A DNA stretch of 64,000 bases from Reticulascus tulasneorum (lineage: Eukaryota > Ascomycota > Sordariomycetes > Glomerellales > Reticulascaceae). The stretch covers positions 1,550,001 to 1,614,000 of the forward strand of contig LSAX01000002.1 in the NCBI GenBank assembly GCA_001557505.1. The letters are read 5' to 3'. Positions 47,224-59,100 of the stretch are shown here, in pieces. The notes beneath the pieces were generated by a model that had not been told where the DNA came from, made no database searches, and saw only the letters and a program-made list of their open reading frames with translations. A program made the position numbers and the translations under genes. Every line of letters begins with the position of its first letter. The stretch's first letter is position 1.

Positions 47224-48670
47224 ATGGCCCCAGTTGCGACAGAAGAGTTCGCGCCAATGCATCTACCCGTGTATAATTCGAAGCCTTCTACCATCAGTGC
47301 GTCTGTCCTGCATGGCCCGAGGGACTTGCGATTGGTAAGTCATGGTTCCCCGGTGCTTGGGTGTGGTGTTATGGCGAGACTGTGTTACACAAGATCCGTC
47401 GCGCGTCCTCCCGTCTTGCACCTCGCCTCGCCTCACCTCGGGGAATTAAAAGGTTAACGGCAATACCCTGCAGGAAGTGAGAAGTCTTGAGGACCCTGGT
47501 GTCGGCGAGCTCCAAATCGCAATCAGAAGCACCGGAATCTGCGGCTCTGATGTGAGTTACTACAAGAAGTTCGCCAACGGCGACCTTTGCGCCTGCCATC
47601 CATTGTCCCTCGGGCACGAGTCCTCGGGAGAGGTCGTTGCCATTGGCCCCCATGTGAGCGGCTTCAAGCTCGGCGACCGAGTGTCCCTCGAAGTCGGCGT
47701 GCCGTGCGGGCAATGTACCATCTGCCGGAAAGGCAGATACAACCTCTGCAAGAAGATGAGGTTTCGAAGTAGCGCCAAAAGCGTCCCTCACTACCAGGGC
47801 ACTCTCCAAGAAAGGATAAACCATCCAGCAATATGGTGCCACAAGCTTCCCGACCATGTATCGTTCGATGCTGCTGCTCTTCTCGAACCTCTTTCGGTGG
47901 CGATCCATGCCGTCAACCGTGCAAGCCCAGCGCCAGGCTCGACTGCGCTCGTCATAGGAGCTGGTACTGTCGGGCTTCTTACTGCAGCCATGGCTCGGCA
48001 CGCAGGCTGTACAGAAGTCACCATCACTGATGTTGACGCCGGTCGGGTAGACTATGCCATTTCTCGCGGCTTCGCCACCCATGGATACGTCGTCCCTCGG
48101 CCACTCCACCAGTCGCCAAGCAGTTCGTCGATATACAACAGCAACTCTGGGACCTCGACGCCAGCGGACTCTGGTGTCATGACACCTGCCAGCATCTTTT
48201 CCATCCAGAACAAGTTCGAGGGAGCCAAGTCGCTGGCCGCAGATATTCTTGCTCTCACCAAAGTCCCAGCATATCTGGAAATGGAAGAAGAAGACGACGG
48301 AGTTGACGTCACGTTTGAGTGCACGGGAAAGGAAGTATGCATGCACACCAGCTTGTATGCAACAAAACCGGGCGGCAAAGTGGTCATGGTCGGTATGGGC
48401 ACTCCGGTCCAGACGCTTCCCATGTCCGTCGCACACCTCCGCGAGGTTGACATCATTGGCATTTTCCGGTACGCCAACACATACCCGACTGGCGTCCGCC
48501 TCCTCTGCTCACGAGCAAAGGGTGGTGCCGGCTTCGCAATCCCCAGCCTTGACGACATGGTGACCCACCGCTTCAAGGGCCTCCACAATGCTGCGAAGGC
48601 ATTCGAACTTGCAAGCCGCACTGTCGACGACGACGGGAATCTGGTGTTGAAGGTCGTCATTGAGGCTTAA
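47224..48670 (+). CDS. Zinc-dependent medium-chain dehydrogenase (sorbitol/xylitol dehydrogenase-like)
   Basis: Exons are 47224-47334 and 47474-48670 (phase 0), giving 435 residues. Catalytic zinc ligands are expected in GICGSDVSYY and LGHESSGEV. The structural zinc motif is complete as four cysteines in PCGQCTICRKGRYNLC. The Rossmann motif is IGAGTVGLL, with ITDVD as the likely NAD-selective acidic residue. Family members oxidise polyols such as sorbitol, xylitol or L-arabinitol with NAD. An insert of roughly 55-60 residues, Ser/Thr-rich (QSPSSSSIYNSNSGTSTPAD), interrupts the coenzyme domain after the ITDVD strand. It lengthens the protein beyond the usual 350-380 residues. The frame stays open with no splice sites, so the insert is probably translated. 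The exact polyol substrate is unknown. Confidence 0.85.
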
Positions 48671-49537
48671 AAGGACGTGGCGGCTGCACATTGCCGTTTC
48701 TTGTGGCTTCACCATGTGTAACCCCTGCCTGCCTGCACCTTCCGCTTTTGGTTTAACGTATGGACGGGTGATAGACTTGCTTTTTATGCCAGACACCTCA
48801 GTCGACATGCGCCTATTTGTTTCAATTGAGAACTGGTGTCGTATCGGTTTTTTTTTCACTGCGCTTGATTTTTAAAGATCAACTATTGTTTCAGCGAGAT
48901 GTCTTGTGGGAAACAAAAAAGAAAGGCAATGGGAGGATTATTTTGCTATCGGCAATTACAGCTGGCTGGGCTGGCTCTTCGTGTGAGTATCGTTCGCCAA
49001 GTTTTTGTTTGGTTTCGTCTTACGGTTTATTTTTTCGTCTTTTATTTATTTTTGCTTTGACGACATGATCGAACGATCGAACGAACGGCGGAGAATTAGA
49101 CATTTTCGGGAAGAAAAGAAGTACTTATACCGGGACGGAGGATATCTGATTGAAATATGCGAAGTTTTGGTTGTTCGGAGAGGAAGATTACAGGATTCAC
49201 ATCGCTATCCTTCTTGCCAATTTTTATTTGTTTATTTATGCCGCTGCCTTGGTTATTGTTAGTCGTTCGCTCTGCACTTCGCTGGGTTTATTAGACTGGG
49301 CTCTTCTCAAGTTACGTTTTCAATCATACGATATATTTATAGTCACCTTACTTTAGGTCTAATGTCAGAGACATAATGGGCTGTATATCTTTATTCCTCG
49401 ACTCGCACTGGTTTGCAGTGGAAACTCTGCATATTGTACAGCAAAAAATGGATGCAACATCCGTTTTGTGTGATTGCGTCTCAAAGCCATTTCTGCGCGG
49501 CTTTTACTTCAAGTCCTCAGTACTCGTTAGGGGCTTG
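48671..49537. other. Convergent intergenic region, no gene seen
   Basis: 867 bp of 3' flank for the dehydrogenase (+) and CSN6 (-), T-rich at 48848-49250. No coding signal. Confidence 0.5.
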
Positions 49538-50837
49538 CTAAAGTAAGATATCGCCTGCGCCCGAGAGGCTGAACGAGTTGCCACCAAGCGTACTGTAATC
49601 AGCTCTTCGATCCCTATTTTTGGCACCATCGACGACGCTGAACTTCTTGCCCACGTCTCGCACCTCGTTTATGCTCTGCATGACGTCGTTGAGCAGACTC
49701 ACGAGGTTTACATCATTCTCCTCGCATATCATTTCCTTGCGGAATGCGTCGGTGTCTGAGGGTGTTATCAGATCCAGCCGACTAACTAGAGCCTGGATCC
49801 GGCGGAGTATGGTGTTTGACGGCGTTGTCTGTTGCTTGTCGGCAGGTAAGGCAGCCAGATCATCGCCTGATAGGTAAGCTGGAGGCAACCTTTCCAGATA
49901 TGTGGTGATGAGCCGTATTCGAGAATGCAACATCTTGATAGCGTTCGCCTTGGCAGTCAGAGAGGCAATCATCTCATCCTCCTCTTGAGTCAGCAAGACC
50001 TCCTCAGGCTCAATGGGCTTAGCCCCTGTCTTGCTGTCTTCTTGAGACACTACGCGTCGTTTCCCTTTCTTGTCACCTTCGACAGCCACGATAGGGCCCT
50101 TTTCCTTCGGCGGCTCCACTGCGGTTGCATTGCCCCCTCCTCGAGCAACAAAGTCCATACTGATCATCTCCGCCTCGGCCGTCTCGACAGTATACGCCAA
50201 CTCCCGGAATCTCAGCTTGAGCGCTGGTTCGCCATCCTCCATCTTCTTGTCCTCGCCTTCCTGTTCAGCTTTTGGTTCGTCTACCTCGTAGTTGCTCTCG
50301 TATATCGTCATCGGGAGTTTGCCGCCGACTGAATGTGAGACGACCTCCTCTGGGTGAAACCCCAGTAGCACCGCGGACTCATTGTAGTCTGCAAGGATCT
50401 GGTTGTGAATAGGCAGGCTCGTGTGAGTTGGACCTGTTGTTGGGAGGATCGCGTACCAGCCAACGAGGTCGAGGTTTCGGTCTTTGTGCACCAGTTTCAC
50501 TGCGATCTCTCGTCGTCAGCAATCAACTCCTAGCTTTGGAATAGCAACAGTGCCACATACTCTGCTCTAATCTGGCACTGAATCTTTCAGACTCCAACAC
50601 ATGGCCGCCATCCACTTCAGGAGCCGGTGTGGTGTGGGCATCGAACGCATGCTCTATTGTGATCTCCCTGCCATTCTGTTGACCTAAGAGAGCACCAACT
50701 ATCGGCCCTGACTGTTCTCGTAGGGTATGCCGTGTGATGTAGTCAGAGATGGTGAGAAGAACAAGGGGATGGAGCACTGCCTGAAGCTCTGAAGACTTCT
50801 GGTTGGAAATCAATGGATTCACAGTCGAGGAATCCAT
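49538..50837 (-). CDS. CSN6: COP9 signalosome subunit 6 (MPN domain)
   Basis: This is a non-catalytic MPN subunit of the COP9 signalosome, which removes NEDD8 from cullins and in moulds links light and development. Exons are 50837-50561 and 50499-49538, giving 412 residues. The ATG at 50837 (MDSSTVNPLI) is used because the longer frame starts with TTG. The MPN domain spans VLHPLVLLTISDYITRH, GPIVGALLGQQNGREITIEH and LVGWYAILPTTGPTHTSLPI. The last lacks the H-x-H and Asp of a JAMM metalloprotease, as expected for CSN6. Splicing rebuilds ARLEQMKLVHKDRNLDLVGW. The C-terminal helices (LNDVMQSINEVRDVGKKF) dimerise with CSN5 in the family. An acidic, Lys-rich insert near EQEGEDKKMEDGEP is likely disordered. 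Confidence 0.93.
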
Positions 50838-51963
50838 GCGGGGCAGATACTTCGCCAAGAACCCAGAAGCCGGTCGCGAGCTATGCTTCTCCCAAAGACA
50901 AAGTAAATCACAAAGAGTGCCTGGCTTTAAGTTAAGAGCTGTGTTGGCATTTGGTGAGCTGTATTGGGCTGGGAAGGAGCTGTTCGTCCTTCGTCACATT
51001 GAGGTTGGGATACTCAGAAGGCGATCGAACTTGCCCCGCGATGTGGGGAGAATGAGGTGTGGTTTCGGTGAGGCTAGTGGTGAGGCTGGAAGCCTAAAAG
51101 CCGCCACAGAGGAAGGTTATTGGCCTAGAACATGATCCAATCATAATAGCTGTAGTGGGTCCTAGTGGTTTGCATGTCCCGTATTCAAAGTCCCAGCCAG
51201 CAGCATCACTCCCGCATTTCTCTTGTCCACTTTTCTCCTTGCTTTTATGCATCCTTCCTCTGCTCACTTTCAATAGTGCTTATCGCTACGGAGCACATAC
51301 ATGTGATTCTGGCTGCAATCTGCAGGAAGCTGTGTCCTGGTCACTACTCACACGGAGATCTTTCTGGTTTCGTGCAAGTGCGAATTCTCAAGCCACCCTG
51401 CTGCACCCGGCTGCGAAGTCTTCTCGGATTCATGCTACAACCACCATTCCCATGGTTCTCCGAGCCTCGGCCATTGTGGTCGGGGGTATACCGGAGGTAG
51501 GCTCGCATGGCGGGCGCAAGTGGCATCCATGTCGCAAGCTTCATGAATTAGGACCAACGGCCTGTCCACTTTCCACACATCCTTGATCCTGTCATTTGTT
51601 GAAGCACCTACGTACTAGGGTTACAAGGCAGCAAACACCCCAAGGAGTGTCTTCATGGACACATGCGAAGGCTCAAAGGCTGGACAGACTACATCCCCTT
51701 TATCCTGAGCTCTCTTCGCAGTAGGCTTTGACCTGAGTTATAACCTGAGCAACAGGAGTCTGGTGAAAGCCAGGTTTGTCTGGGCATTGTAGGCCGGTTG
51801 TGCGCAGTTTCTTTACCCTATCATTCTCAGTTATGTTATCCACGAGGCAATCTTTCGTGGCCATCCTGGCTTTGTGAAGGTAGGATTTAAGTATGGATGA
51901 TGGGCATGTTTTCGCCTGCCATCTTGCTATACGCAATTGTGTCTCCAGATCACACGGTTAGTC
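50838..51963. other. Divergent intergenic region upstream of CSN6 and the 52-kb gene
   Basis: 1.1 kb with no supported gene. A possible non-coding upstream exon boundary (CTCCAG) lies just before the ATG at 51964. Open frames at 51155-51586 overlap on different frames and have no family resemblance. Confidence 0.45.
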
Positions 51964-53811
51964 ATGGCTCTGCTCAACATTGAAGTTGCACCACCAACTG
52001 CAACGCCCAACGGTAGCGTTAGTCGCCCGAAGACTCCGCATATCAGTACCCAGCCATCGATTGCTGCGATGCCGGCCAAAAGGGAGGACGATGATGAGGT
52101 CCAATTTGTATCCTCAACCCCAGTGAAGAAGAGAAAAGTCAGCGACCAAGGCCTCGGTACAGATATGGCGCAAGCGAGCAGCCGTGTGCCCCTCGTGATT
52201 CCTTGCCCATTGCAAACCGAGTCTACATCGCTTAGCACTGTTGCAGCACCGTCTGACACCAACCATAGCACGGGCATGCTTGATTTGCCTTGGGGATCAC
52301 TAATGCCGGAGTCGAGCGTTATTCGACGAGGGTCGGTTCCGACATTGGAGAAATTCACCTTTGCAGCCTCATTTTCATCTGCACCGGCCATGCGGCCTCG
52401 AAGTTCTCCGGCGTTATCTCCAAAGCAGCTCCCTGAGCAGACTTTGCTGACGCTCTTCAACACAGGAGCTGTCAACCAAGCTCCGGAAGATTGCTCCAAA
52501 CCTCGTAGTGAAACACAAACTGGGCGTAGGTTCTCAGAAGCCAGGCGTCTTGGTCTCCTTAACCAACTTTCCGAGGCCTTGCCTTTAGCAGTGGAGCCTG
52601 ATCTTTGCCAGGCAGGTAGTGGGTCAAATGGCAAGACTGGAGTATTCGCAGCCGCAAACTCAATGCAAAGTCCATCTCAGATGCCCCAGGCATCCGTATG
52701 TCGAGGAGCATTGCCACGTACTAAGATTCAACCGTTGGTAGTCAACACGCAGCCTAGCAGTCTCACGCCATCCGAGGAGTTGCATGCGGGTTTCCTACGC
52801 GGCACTTTCGGTGTCAGCAAAGTAGCAGGTACTGGTATCGGGTGCAATCAACCACCCATCACTCCTCAGCCAGCTTGCGAGTTGTCACTGGGGACTCTGA
52901 AGAATCAACAGGTTTCTCCTGCGATTTCCTGCAGCCAGCCTTCGAAATCCCCAACCAAAGCTCCATGTCTTCAGTGCTTACAGGCAAGGCTGCGACACCA
53001 GGCTGCTGTAATGAATAAAGGAATTACAGCTGTATCACACCCACTGGCAGCTCAAACCGGACATGGTTCAAATTTTGCTGGACAATTCATTCAAGGATCT
53101 TGGGACCCGTCGTTTGGAACGGTTCCTTGCCAGAAGCAGTTTACAACTCCTATGTTTAGTCAGTTCCCTCGCCAGCCAAATCCAAACAATATGGCCAGCC
53201 AAGCTTCGTCCTTTGCTGCAAGCACACATATGGATTCCCCACCGGTTGGCCGAGGACACCAACCCCGAACTGGATATCAGAAAGTTCCCATTGATATGCG
53301 GCAACTCGGTGAAGAAAGACGAGCAAGCTGCTCCAATCAAGTCCAGAATGCACCTCCTATTCCGGTACACCGAATTGCGAATAGCTCAAAATCAACTCCA
53401 CTTGAGACTTCGGTCATTTCACGAACACCGCAGACGCAACTAAATGGTAAGCACATAATTGTCGACATTGCTGACACTTGCCTGGCAGTCTTCCCATTCG
53501 AAGAGGTTGCGCAGAGACACCATCAGTCACCGCAGAAAGTCAAGGACATGTTTGAAGCCGTGATTCAAGTTCCCCTCCTACGATGTGCAACCGATAAGCG
53601 CAGAGCCGGTAAGCTTGGTACAGCAAGGGTTAGGGAGTTCAACCAAGCCAGGAAAGAATTACAAACCAACTTTGATCCATCACAACAGGAGCGCAGTAAA
53701 CAGCAGCAGCAGCACCCGTCTACATCGTCTTCAGCTTGGGAAATCGCACAATTCATGGGGCCGGCGCATGTACGACCCAACGTTGTGGCACGATTTCCTG
53801 GGCCCTGGTGA
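51964..53811 (+). CDS. Unrecognised Ser/Pro-rich, probably nuclear protein
   Basis: I do not recognise a named family. From the first ATG the frame codes 615 residues with no stop. Most of it is disordered (Ser, Pro, Thr, Gln), with a strong basic nuclear-localisation-like patch, PVKKRKVS, preceded by an acidic EDDDEVQF. Near the C-terminus is the only folded-looking part, with a helical pattern VFPFEEVAQRHHQSPQKVKD and MFEAVIQVPLLRCATDKRRA. It resembles a small helix-turn-helix-like module, followed by a poly-Gln run (KQQQQHPS). A 42-nt segment at 53447-53488 has a GTAAGC donor, a GCTGAC branch and a CAG acceptor. It is frame-neutral, so it may be a tiny intron. The last codons overlap a GTGAGT donor, and splicing there would change only the final two residues. 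A chromatin or transcription role is a guess. Confidence 0.7.
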   Translation: MALLNIEVAPPTATPNGSVSRPKTPHISTQPSIAAMPAKREDDDEVQFVSSTPVKKRKVSDQGLGTDMAQASSRVPLVIPCPLQTESTSLSTVAAPSDTNHSTGMLDLPWGSLMPESSVIRRGSVPTLEKFTFAASFSSAPAMRPRSSPALSPKQLPEQTLLTLFNTGAVNQAPEDCSKPRSETQTGRRFSEARRLGLLNQLSEALPLAVEPDLCQAGSGSNGKTGVFAAANSMQSPSQMPQASVCRGALPRTKIQPLVVNTQPSSLTPSEELHAGFLRGTFGVSKVAGTGIGCNQPPITPQPACELSLGTLKNQQVSPAISCSQPSKSPTKAPCLQCLQARLRHQAAVMNKGITAVSHPLAAQTGHGSNFAGQFIQGSWDPSFGTVPCQKQFTTPMFSQFPRQPNPNNMASQASSFAASTHMDSPPVGRGHQPRTGYQKVPIDMRQLGEERRASCSNQVQNAPPIPVHRIANSSKSTPLETSVISRTPQTQLNGKHIIVDIADTCLAVFPFEEVAQRHHQSPQKVKDMFEAVIQVPLLRCATDKRRAGKLGTARVREFNQARKELQTNFDPSQQERSKQQQQHPSTSSSAWEIAQFMGPAHVRPNVVARFPGPW

Positions 53812-53890
53812 GTAATGGACCTGAACTTGAAAGACTTACAAGGCTTAAATGAGACTTCAGAGTCACGGTATCAGTCTATTATGTTACTAT

Positions 53891-54268
53891 TCAATGATTG
53901 CTCTGGGAACTCCGATTGTTAGAGTCCGACCCCGTCGGCCATTGGACGGCTGGTCCCTCGCGCTTCAAGCTTACCTCAAAGTTCCTCTGGCGTGTACGAC
54001 TGGTCTCCTGAATCAGGAGATTTTCGAGACTGGCCATCTTCGCGAAGTTTCCGGCCTTCTTTGCTTTAATAAACTGATCTGTCAACTGAACACGTCTTTC
54101 CTCGTACTCCCTTCTTACTATGAAGTGATTGAGTCCATGATCACAGCGCGCGCAGGTGTCAGCCAAGAAAACACGGTTGCGAACTACCTTGCAGCCGTTC
54201 GCCTCACACTTTTCAAAGTGTTTGAAATCATGGCCGCAGGCCATCGTAGTAGTGATTGCTCGGCACAT
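53891..54268 (-). CDS. Small cysteine-rich protein, unknown function
   Basis: A 125-residue frame starting MCRAITTTMACGHDFKHFEK. Conserved-looking Cys/His positions occur in ACGHDF, KCEANGCKVV and DTCARCDHG. The C-H...C...C...C-x-x-C arrangement suggests a small zinc-binding fold. The second half is a Lys/Arg/Glu helix and a polar tail. The frame stays open upstream to an acceptor-like site at 54302, and an ATG-led exon at 54480-54346 (MRWWLWRKIGSRDKES) could add about 50 residues. However, its splice sites are weak and I leave the N-terminus open. Its stop lies 79 bp from the stop of the convergent gene on the plus strand. I know of no function. Confidence 0.6.
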   Translation of the reverse strand: MCRAITTTMACGHDFKHFEKCEANGCKVVRNRVFLADTCARCDHGLNHFIVRREYEERRVQLTDQFIKAKKAGNFAKMASLENLLIQETSRTRQRNFEVSLKREGPAVQWPTGSDSNNRSSQSNH

Positions 54269-56159
54269 AGTGTCTTCTATAATGAGATGATCACTGCACG
54301 TCTGATCATTGAACTTGAAATCTTTTATAGACTATTCTGGCTAACCTGACAAAGAGGTTTACTCGCTTCATCTAGTCTCTCTTTGGCGTGAGCAAACTCT
54401 TTGTTCACGAACTGCCCGCTACCATTTGAATTGGACTCTTTGTCTCGGGATCCAATCTTGCGCCACAGCCACCAACGCATAGTAACTCTGTTGCTGTACT
54501 CTCCACAGACATTCGCCAATCCTCACTAACATGGTCAAGGCTGAAGTGGCAGCTCTCACGATGCTGGGTTCTGGGGCCCCTTGCTTATTCCAGGCACGGA
54601 TTGCGACGCTCCATCTCCCCGAAAGCGACGCTAACTTTCGACCCAAGTTCACAGCAGCCCTGGAGATGAACCGTTCGCCTCACAACCATGATTACACAAT
54701 TCGGACTCACCAAATGTGGATGGCGGAGGATTGCTATCGACAAACTGCCACAGGTTGTGATCATTGGCACCAAGAATTGCCCACCAATGGCACCCAAGTC
54801 TCGGCACATGGGGACTACGCACTAGGTTCTAGCAGCCGGTAAGAATGAGCCGCCGGACCGCCAAGCTCCCGGAAGCAATCCCTCATTCTTAATTCTTCTC
54901 TTGTTGCGATGGAGGAACCGCTTTCTATCCACTGACCCCCACGAGTCGAGACGAACCCGCTTTTGCTTTCGCATGACGTTTCTGAGCAGCCCTTCCCCCT
55001 TCCCCCTTCCTTGGAACCTTCTTTCCCGCGTGGGGGTCTGTGGAGATTTGGGGGGTCCCGTGTTGCGTCGCCGTTGCGCAAAAAGAGCTTGTCTCGGATA
55101 GCGGTGTGTCTGGGGTTGATCAGGGGTTTCTTGGGGGCTGGCGATCCGTGGACTTGAGCCGCGTGTTGACGACATGTATCGGTTGGGGAACCAAAACCTA
55201 GCATGAGGTCAGAGCTCGCAGGCTGCGGGCGTACGGCATGTATGACTTTGCTTGAGCATTTTGCAAGATTGGCTAGGCATTCCAGATGATCGTCCACGCC
55301 CCCCTATATAATGGTCTGATTTTGGGTTCTTCGTTCTTGAGACTTGTTGCCAAATGCAGACAGAGGTATGTACCAAGTCGGCGATCGCTATGGCCTCTTG
55401 GATATGCCGTTTTGCATATGGCCCGCTTCTCCTGGAGCTGGGTCAGCGCTTCCTACGATGCCACACAGTGTTTAATGTTCTGGCCTTAACATATGGAGCT
55501 TCCGCCGATCCTTGCTTCGGAGGCTTCGAGCTTGCTCAATTTCACTGCAAGTCGAACCGAGTTCTCAGTTGAGTGCCGCCGCCATAATTAGGTACTTTGC
55601 GCTGTTGTACCAACAAGTATCAGCTGACTTGGTGTCCGGTAGACTTGAATGCAGTCTCACTCCCCATACCGCGTCATATGTACGCTATTTGATCTAAGAG
55701 ATCCATAGCCAACCCATTGCAAGGTTGGAAACGCCTCTCTAGTCTCCAAGATGACACAGCAGAGATAGTATAGCTGGTCTTACAAAGTAGGTCATTTCCA
55801 ATCTCAACCTAAGTCCAGTTTCGAAGTTATATTTTATATCGATCAATTGGTTTTCTTCCGAATATACTCCCTAGTCCTACGTAAGTGAATGGCACAATGT
55901 ACTGAGCTAGAGATGGCCACAGAGCGGAATGACACTCAAAACTACAAACTGGCCAAGAAACTCTTAACCTCAGAGAACGAATCCCAGAGAACAGCGAAGT
56001 ATTCAGGTAGAAAAATGTACGTGTTTCTACATACACCAATTTCAAATCAACCAAATAACGCTGGGTTTGGAGTCATTTCCACCCGGGTATAGCGTAGCTC
56101 ATCCAAAAGCCAAAGTTTATATAAATGACCGATCCATGAACACCTTTCAGCTCCTTCCT
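54269..56159. other. 1.9-kb intergenic region
   Basis: It possibly contains the first exon of the small cysteine-rich gene (54346-54480, -). Otherwise I see only short, overlapping frames. 55.7-56.1 kb is AT-richer. No RNA gene is recognised. Confidence 0.45.
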
Positions 56160-59100
56160 TTAGAGTCTGCCAGCCATTATCTCCTTCTTGAATATCTTGA
56201 CGCCCCAGACGTCATAGAAATGGACACCCTCAATCGTCTCCAGCTTAAGGTTCGCAGACAGGTCGGTGTCTTCATCATCGCTGTCGCTTCCGCTATCCCA
56301 ACCCTCTAATGGCAACGAGGGGAAAGTGTCATTGGTGGAGGAGCCTATACCCGGGTTACTAGTGCTAGTGACATTTGCTTTTCCCTTATCTTTCTTCTCG
56401 CGGCCAGATCCTAAAAGTAGGAATGGACCACGGAGAACGCGTTCGACGCGATCGTCGTCGATGGAGATCCATTCAAGTTTGAGGTTGGGGTAGTGCGAGA
56501 GGTTGTCCACGATGAAGCGGCGGGTCTCACGCATTACCCAGACGCATGTGTCTTCATTTCGAAAGTGAGTGATGTTCAAAGCTCGAAGCTCGGCCAGTCC
56601 GGAAAGATGCTGCAGAAAGATGTGCTATGGAATATTAGTCTCTCTGAATCTCTTCAGGTGGTGAACCATATACTCACCACTGCACGGATTCCCATGGCCA
56701 TGGCCAGCTCTTCAAGCTTCTTCCCACGATTGCATATCATCAGCATCGTCTTCTCGTCTATATCCCAAGCTGAACCGGCGTCGTTCTTTATCATCAATTT
56801 CATAAGAGTCTGCGTATGCTTCTTCAGGATCATACGTCGAATCTGCTCTATGACGACGGTCGTCTTCGGCGCGAAGCTCTCGGGTTTATGTTTCGGTGAC
56901 CTCTCTAACATGAAGAGTTCATGAACTTCCTCCAGTTGCGCCACACAAGTGAGAAAGGCGACTGAGATATTGTCGCTAAAGATCTTTCTCAGACCTAGTG
57001 GCTGGATTTTGTTTTCCTTAGCCAAGAGCGTCCAAATTGGAGCCTGGTTGCCGACATTGAGTAATGTGAGCTTTTTTAGCGTTCTGAGATCCACTGCGCG
57101 AGACAAGACGGATGCCTTAACCGGGATGAGATGAATACTGAGAGACCGGAGGGCAAGCCCTCTCGTGGAGCGGATATAATCGCTGATGTTGAGAGTCTTT
57201 GCATCATCGCCATCCACCGCGGCTTTTCCTTTGACCTGTTTCTCCGCATCGTGGATCTCAGCCTCCACGGCGTGGAGCTCGGATCGCACACTTTCAATAT
57301 CTCGATTGAATCCATGAAGCTGGTTCTCGGCGTCTTGTATATGTCTCTCCTCGAGGCTCCCGGTATCGTTGCGCATCTGCAGAAGCTTTTTCTGCAGGTG
57401 ATCGGCTCGTCCCTCAAAATCCTTGAGCCGCACTACCAAACTTTCGAAATTTGTTTTTTGAACCCCGAGCGTTGCCAATGCCTTTTCTGTTTCGGCCAAC
57501 GTACCTTTGATGCTACTGGATGGAGTTACTTTCGCTGTCGATGACGGCGCTATTGTTGGGAGTACGTTCGGCATAGCGTCTTTGCTGGTGGCTTCCTTGA
57601 GGTCCGTGGGTTCTTCCCCTTCGTCGAAAGTAACCGGCTCTTCCACGTTGATATCTTCGGGACCAACTTCTTTCCCAACTTGTGACTTCAACTTCGCATC
57701 TGCCAGAGCTGATGGAGCCGTCTGAGTGTCCGTTTGAAGTGTCGTGCTTTCAACGGGCGGTATGATAGTCGAGGTCGACCCCGACTCCGCGATTGAGGCG
57801 CCAGCTGAGGAGGTTCCAGCCTCAGCAGCAGTGTCTGCATTGTGTTTGGCTTCTTCAGATTCGAGGTACTTCTTCGCAGCTTTTTCGATCATGTCTAGAA
57901 TAGCTTGCTTCGAGCCAGTACTATCCTCACTAACATTGGGACCAGCCATCAGCTTAGTGGCGACCTCCTTCAGCCTGTCCATAAATGCTTGGGCTGGTGT
58001 GCTACCATCTTTGCTGATGTCTTTCTCCTTACCAGGCAAATTTCTTCGTTGCTGAGGTTGCTTCACGAGATACGGCTCAACATCGAATATTCTACCTAAA
58101 ACCGACTCCTGACTCTTCTTCTCTTCTTGTGCACGAAACGCCTTTGCCGGGCCGCTAGACGAGTCGTCCCAGCCCGGCCCTGACGGTGGCATTGCCACAA
58201 CCTGAAACTCATCATCCACATCAGAGTCATCAGGATCAGCATCAGGTGGCGGTTTTCTTGATTGCGAAGCGAGTGAGTTTGAAAATGAGAGCTTCAGTTT
58301 TGTCAGCGTTGATGATGAGTTGCGGACACTTGTCTTGATTTCCGTGATGATGTCCAAGTTGTCGATGTCTAGTACTGCGAGCGCCTTGAGCTTCTTGAAA
58401 CCAGAGAGAGTGGGGGGATCATTCGCTGGCGACACCCTCCGCTTGCTCTTATGAATCAATTTCGGCATTGGGGGCAGAGGCGGCGGCGGACCTGCCGGGT
58501 ATGAAAATGATCCGGGCATAGGGGTTAGGCCCACAAAGGGTAGTGGCGGCGGTCCTGGTGGGATAGGCTGCAAAATGTCCCAGTGGCTCATACTGGGAGG
58601 CGCGACGGTTGATGCTGGGTAGGGGAGCGGAGGAGGCACTTCGAACAAGGAGGGTCCAGCTTGCATCCGGATATGTAGACTGCTCAGGGAATCGATCTGA
58701 TGTAGCGCCTTGTACACGGGCCGGCTCAGTTCAACACGAATGTTCCATCTATTCAAGAAACCGTCAATGGAAAGGTCCAACTAAAGACTCAAAAGACAGA
58801 GAACCGACCTGAATGTTTCGAGGGACTTGGCTCTCCTCAATGTCAACAGCAGGAGGGTATTCATAAACTTCCCGCAACTAGCGTTATATAGATATGGCTT
58901 ATAAGCAGTCTCCGCTTTGTCCCCAGCGCTGAGAGTGTCCAGCGAGATATCTTTGAGGTGTTTCGAGTAGTCGTAGTCGCTAGACACGAAAGTTTCTAGG
59001 CCGCCGGCAAGGCTATCAATGGGTGAATCAAAAGCCGGGTCATCCTCGTCTGGGAAGACAATGTGGAAGTTTCGATAGAGTTGCGAGGCAGAGAGTTCTC

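Noticed and set aside
50838..50858. Longer start for CSN6
   Set aside because: The extension begins with TTG; the ATG at 50837 gives the normal MPN N-terminus.
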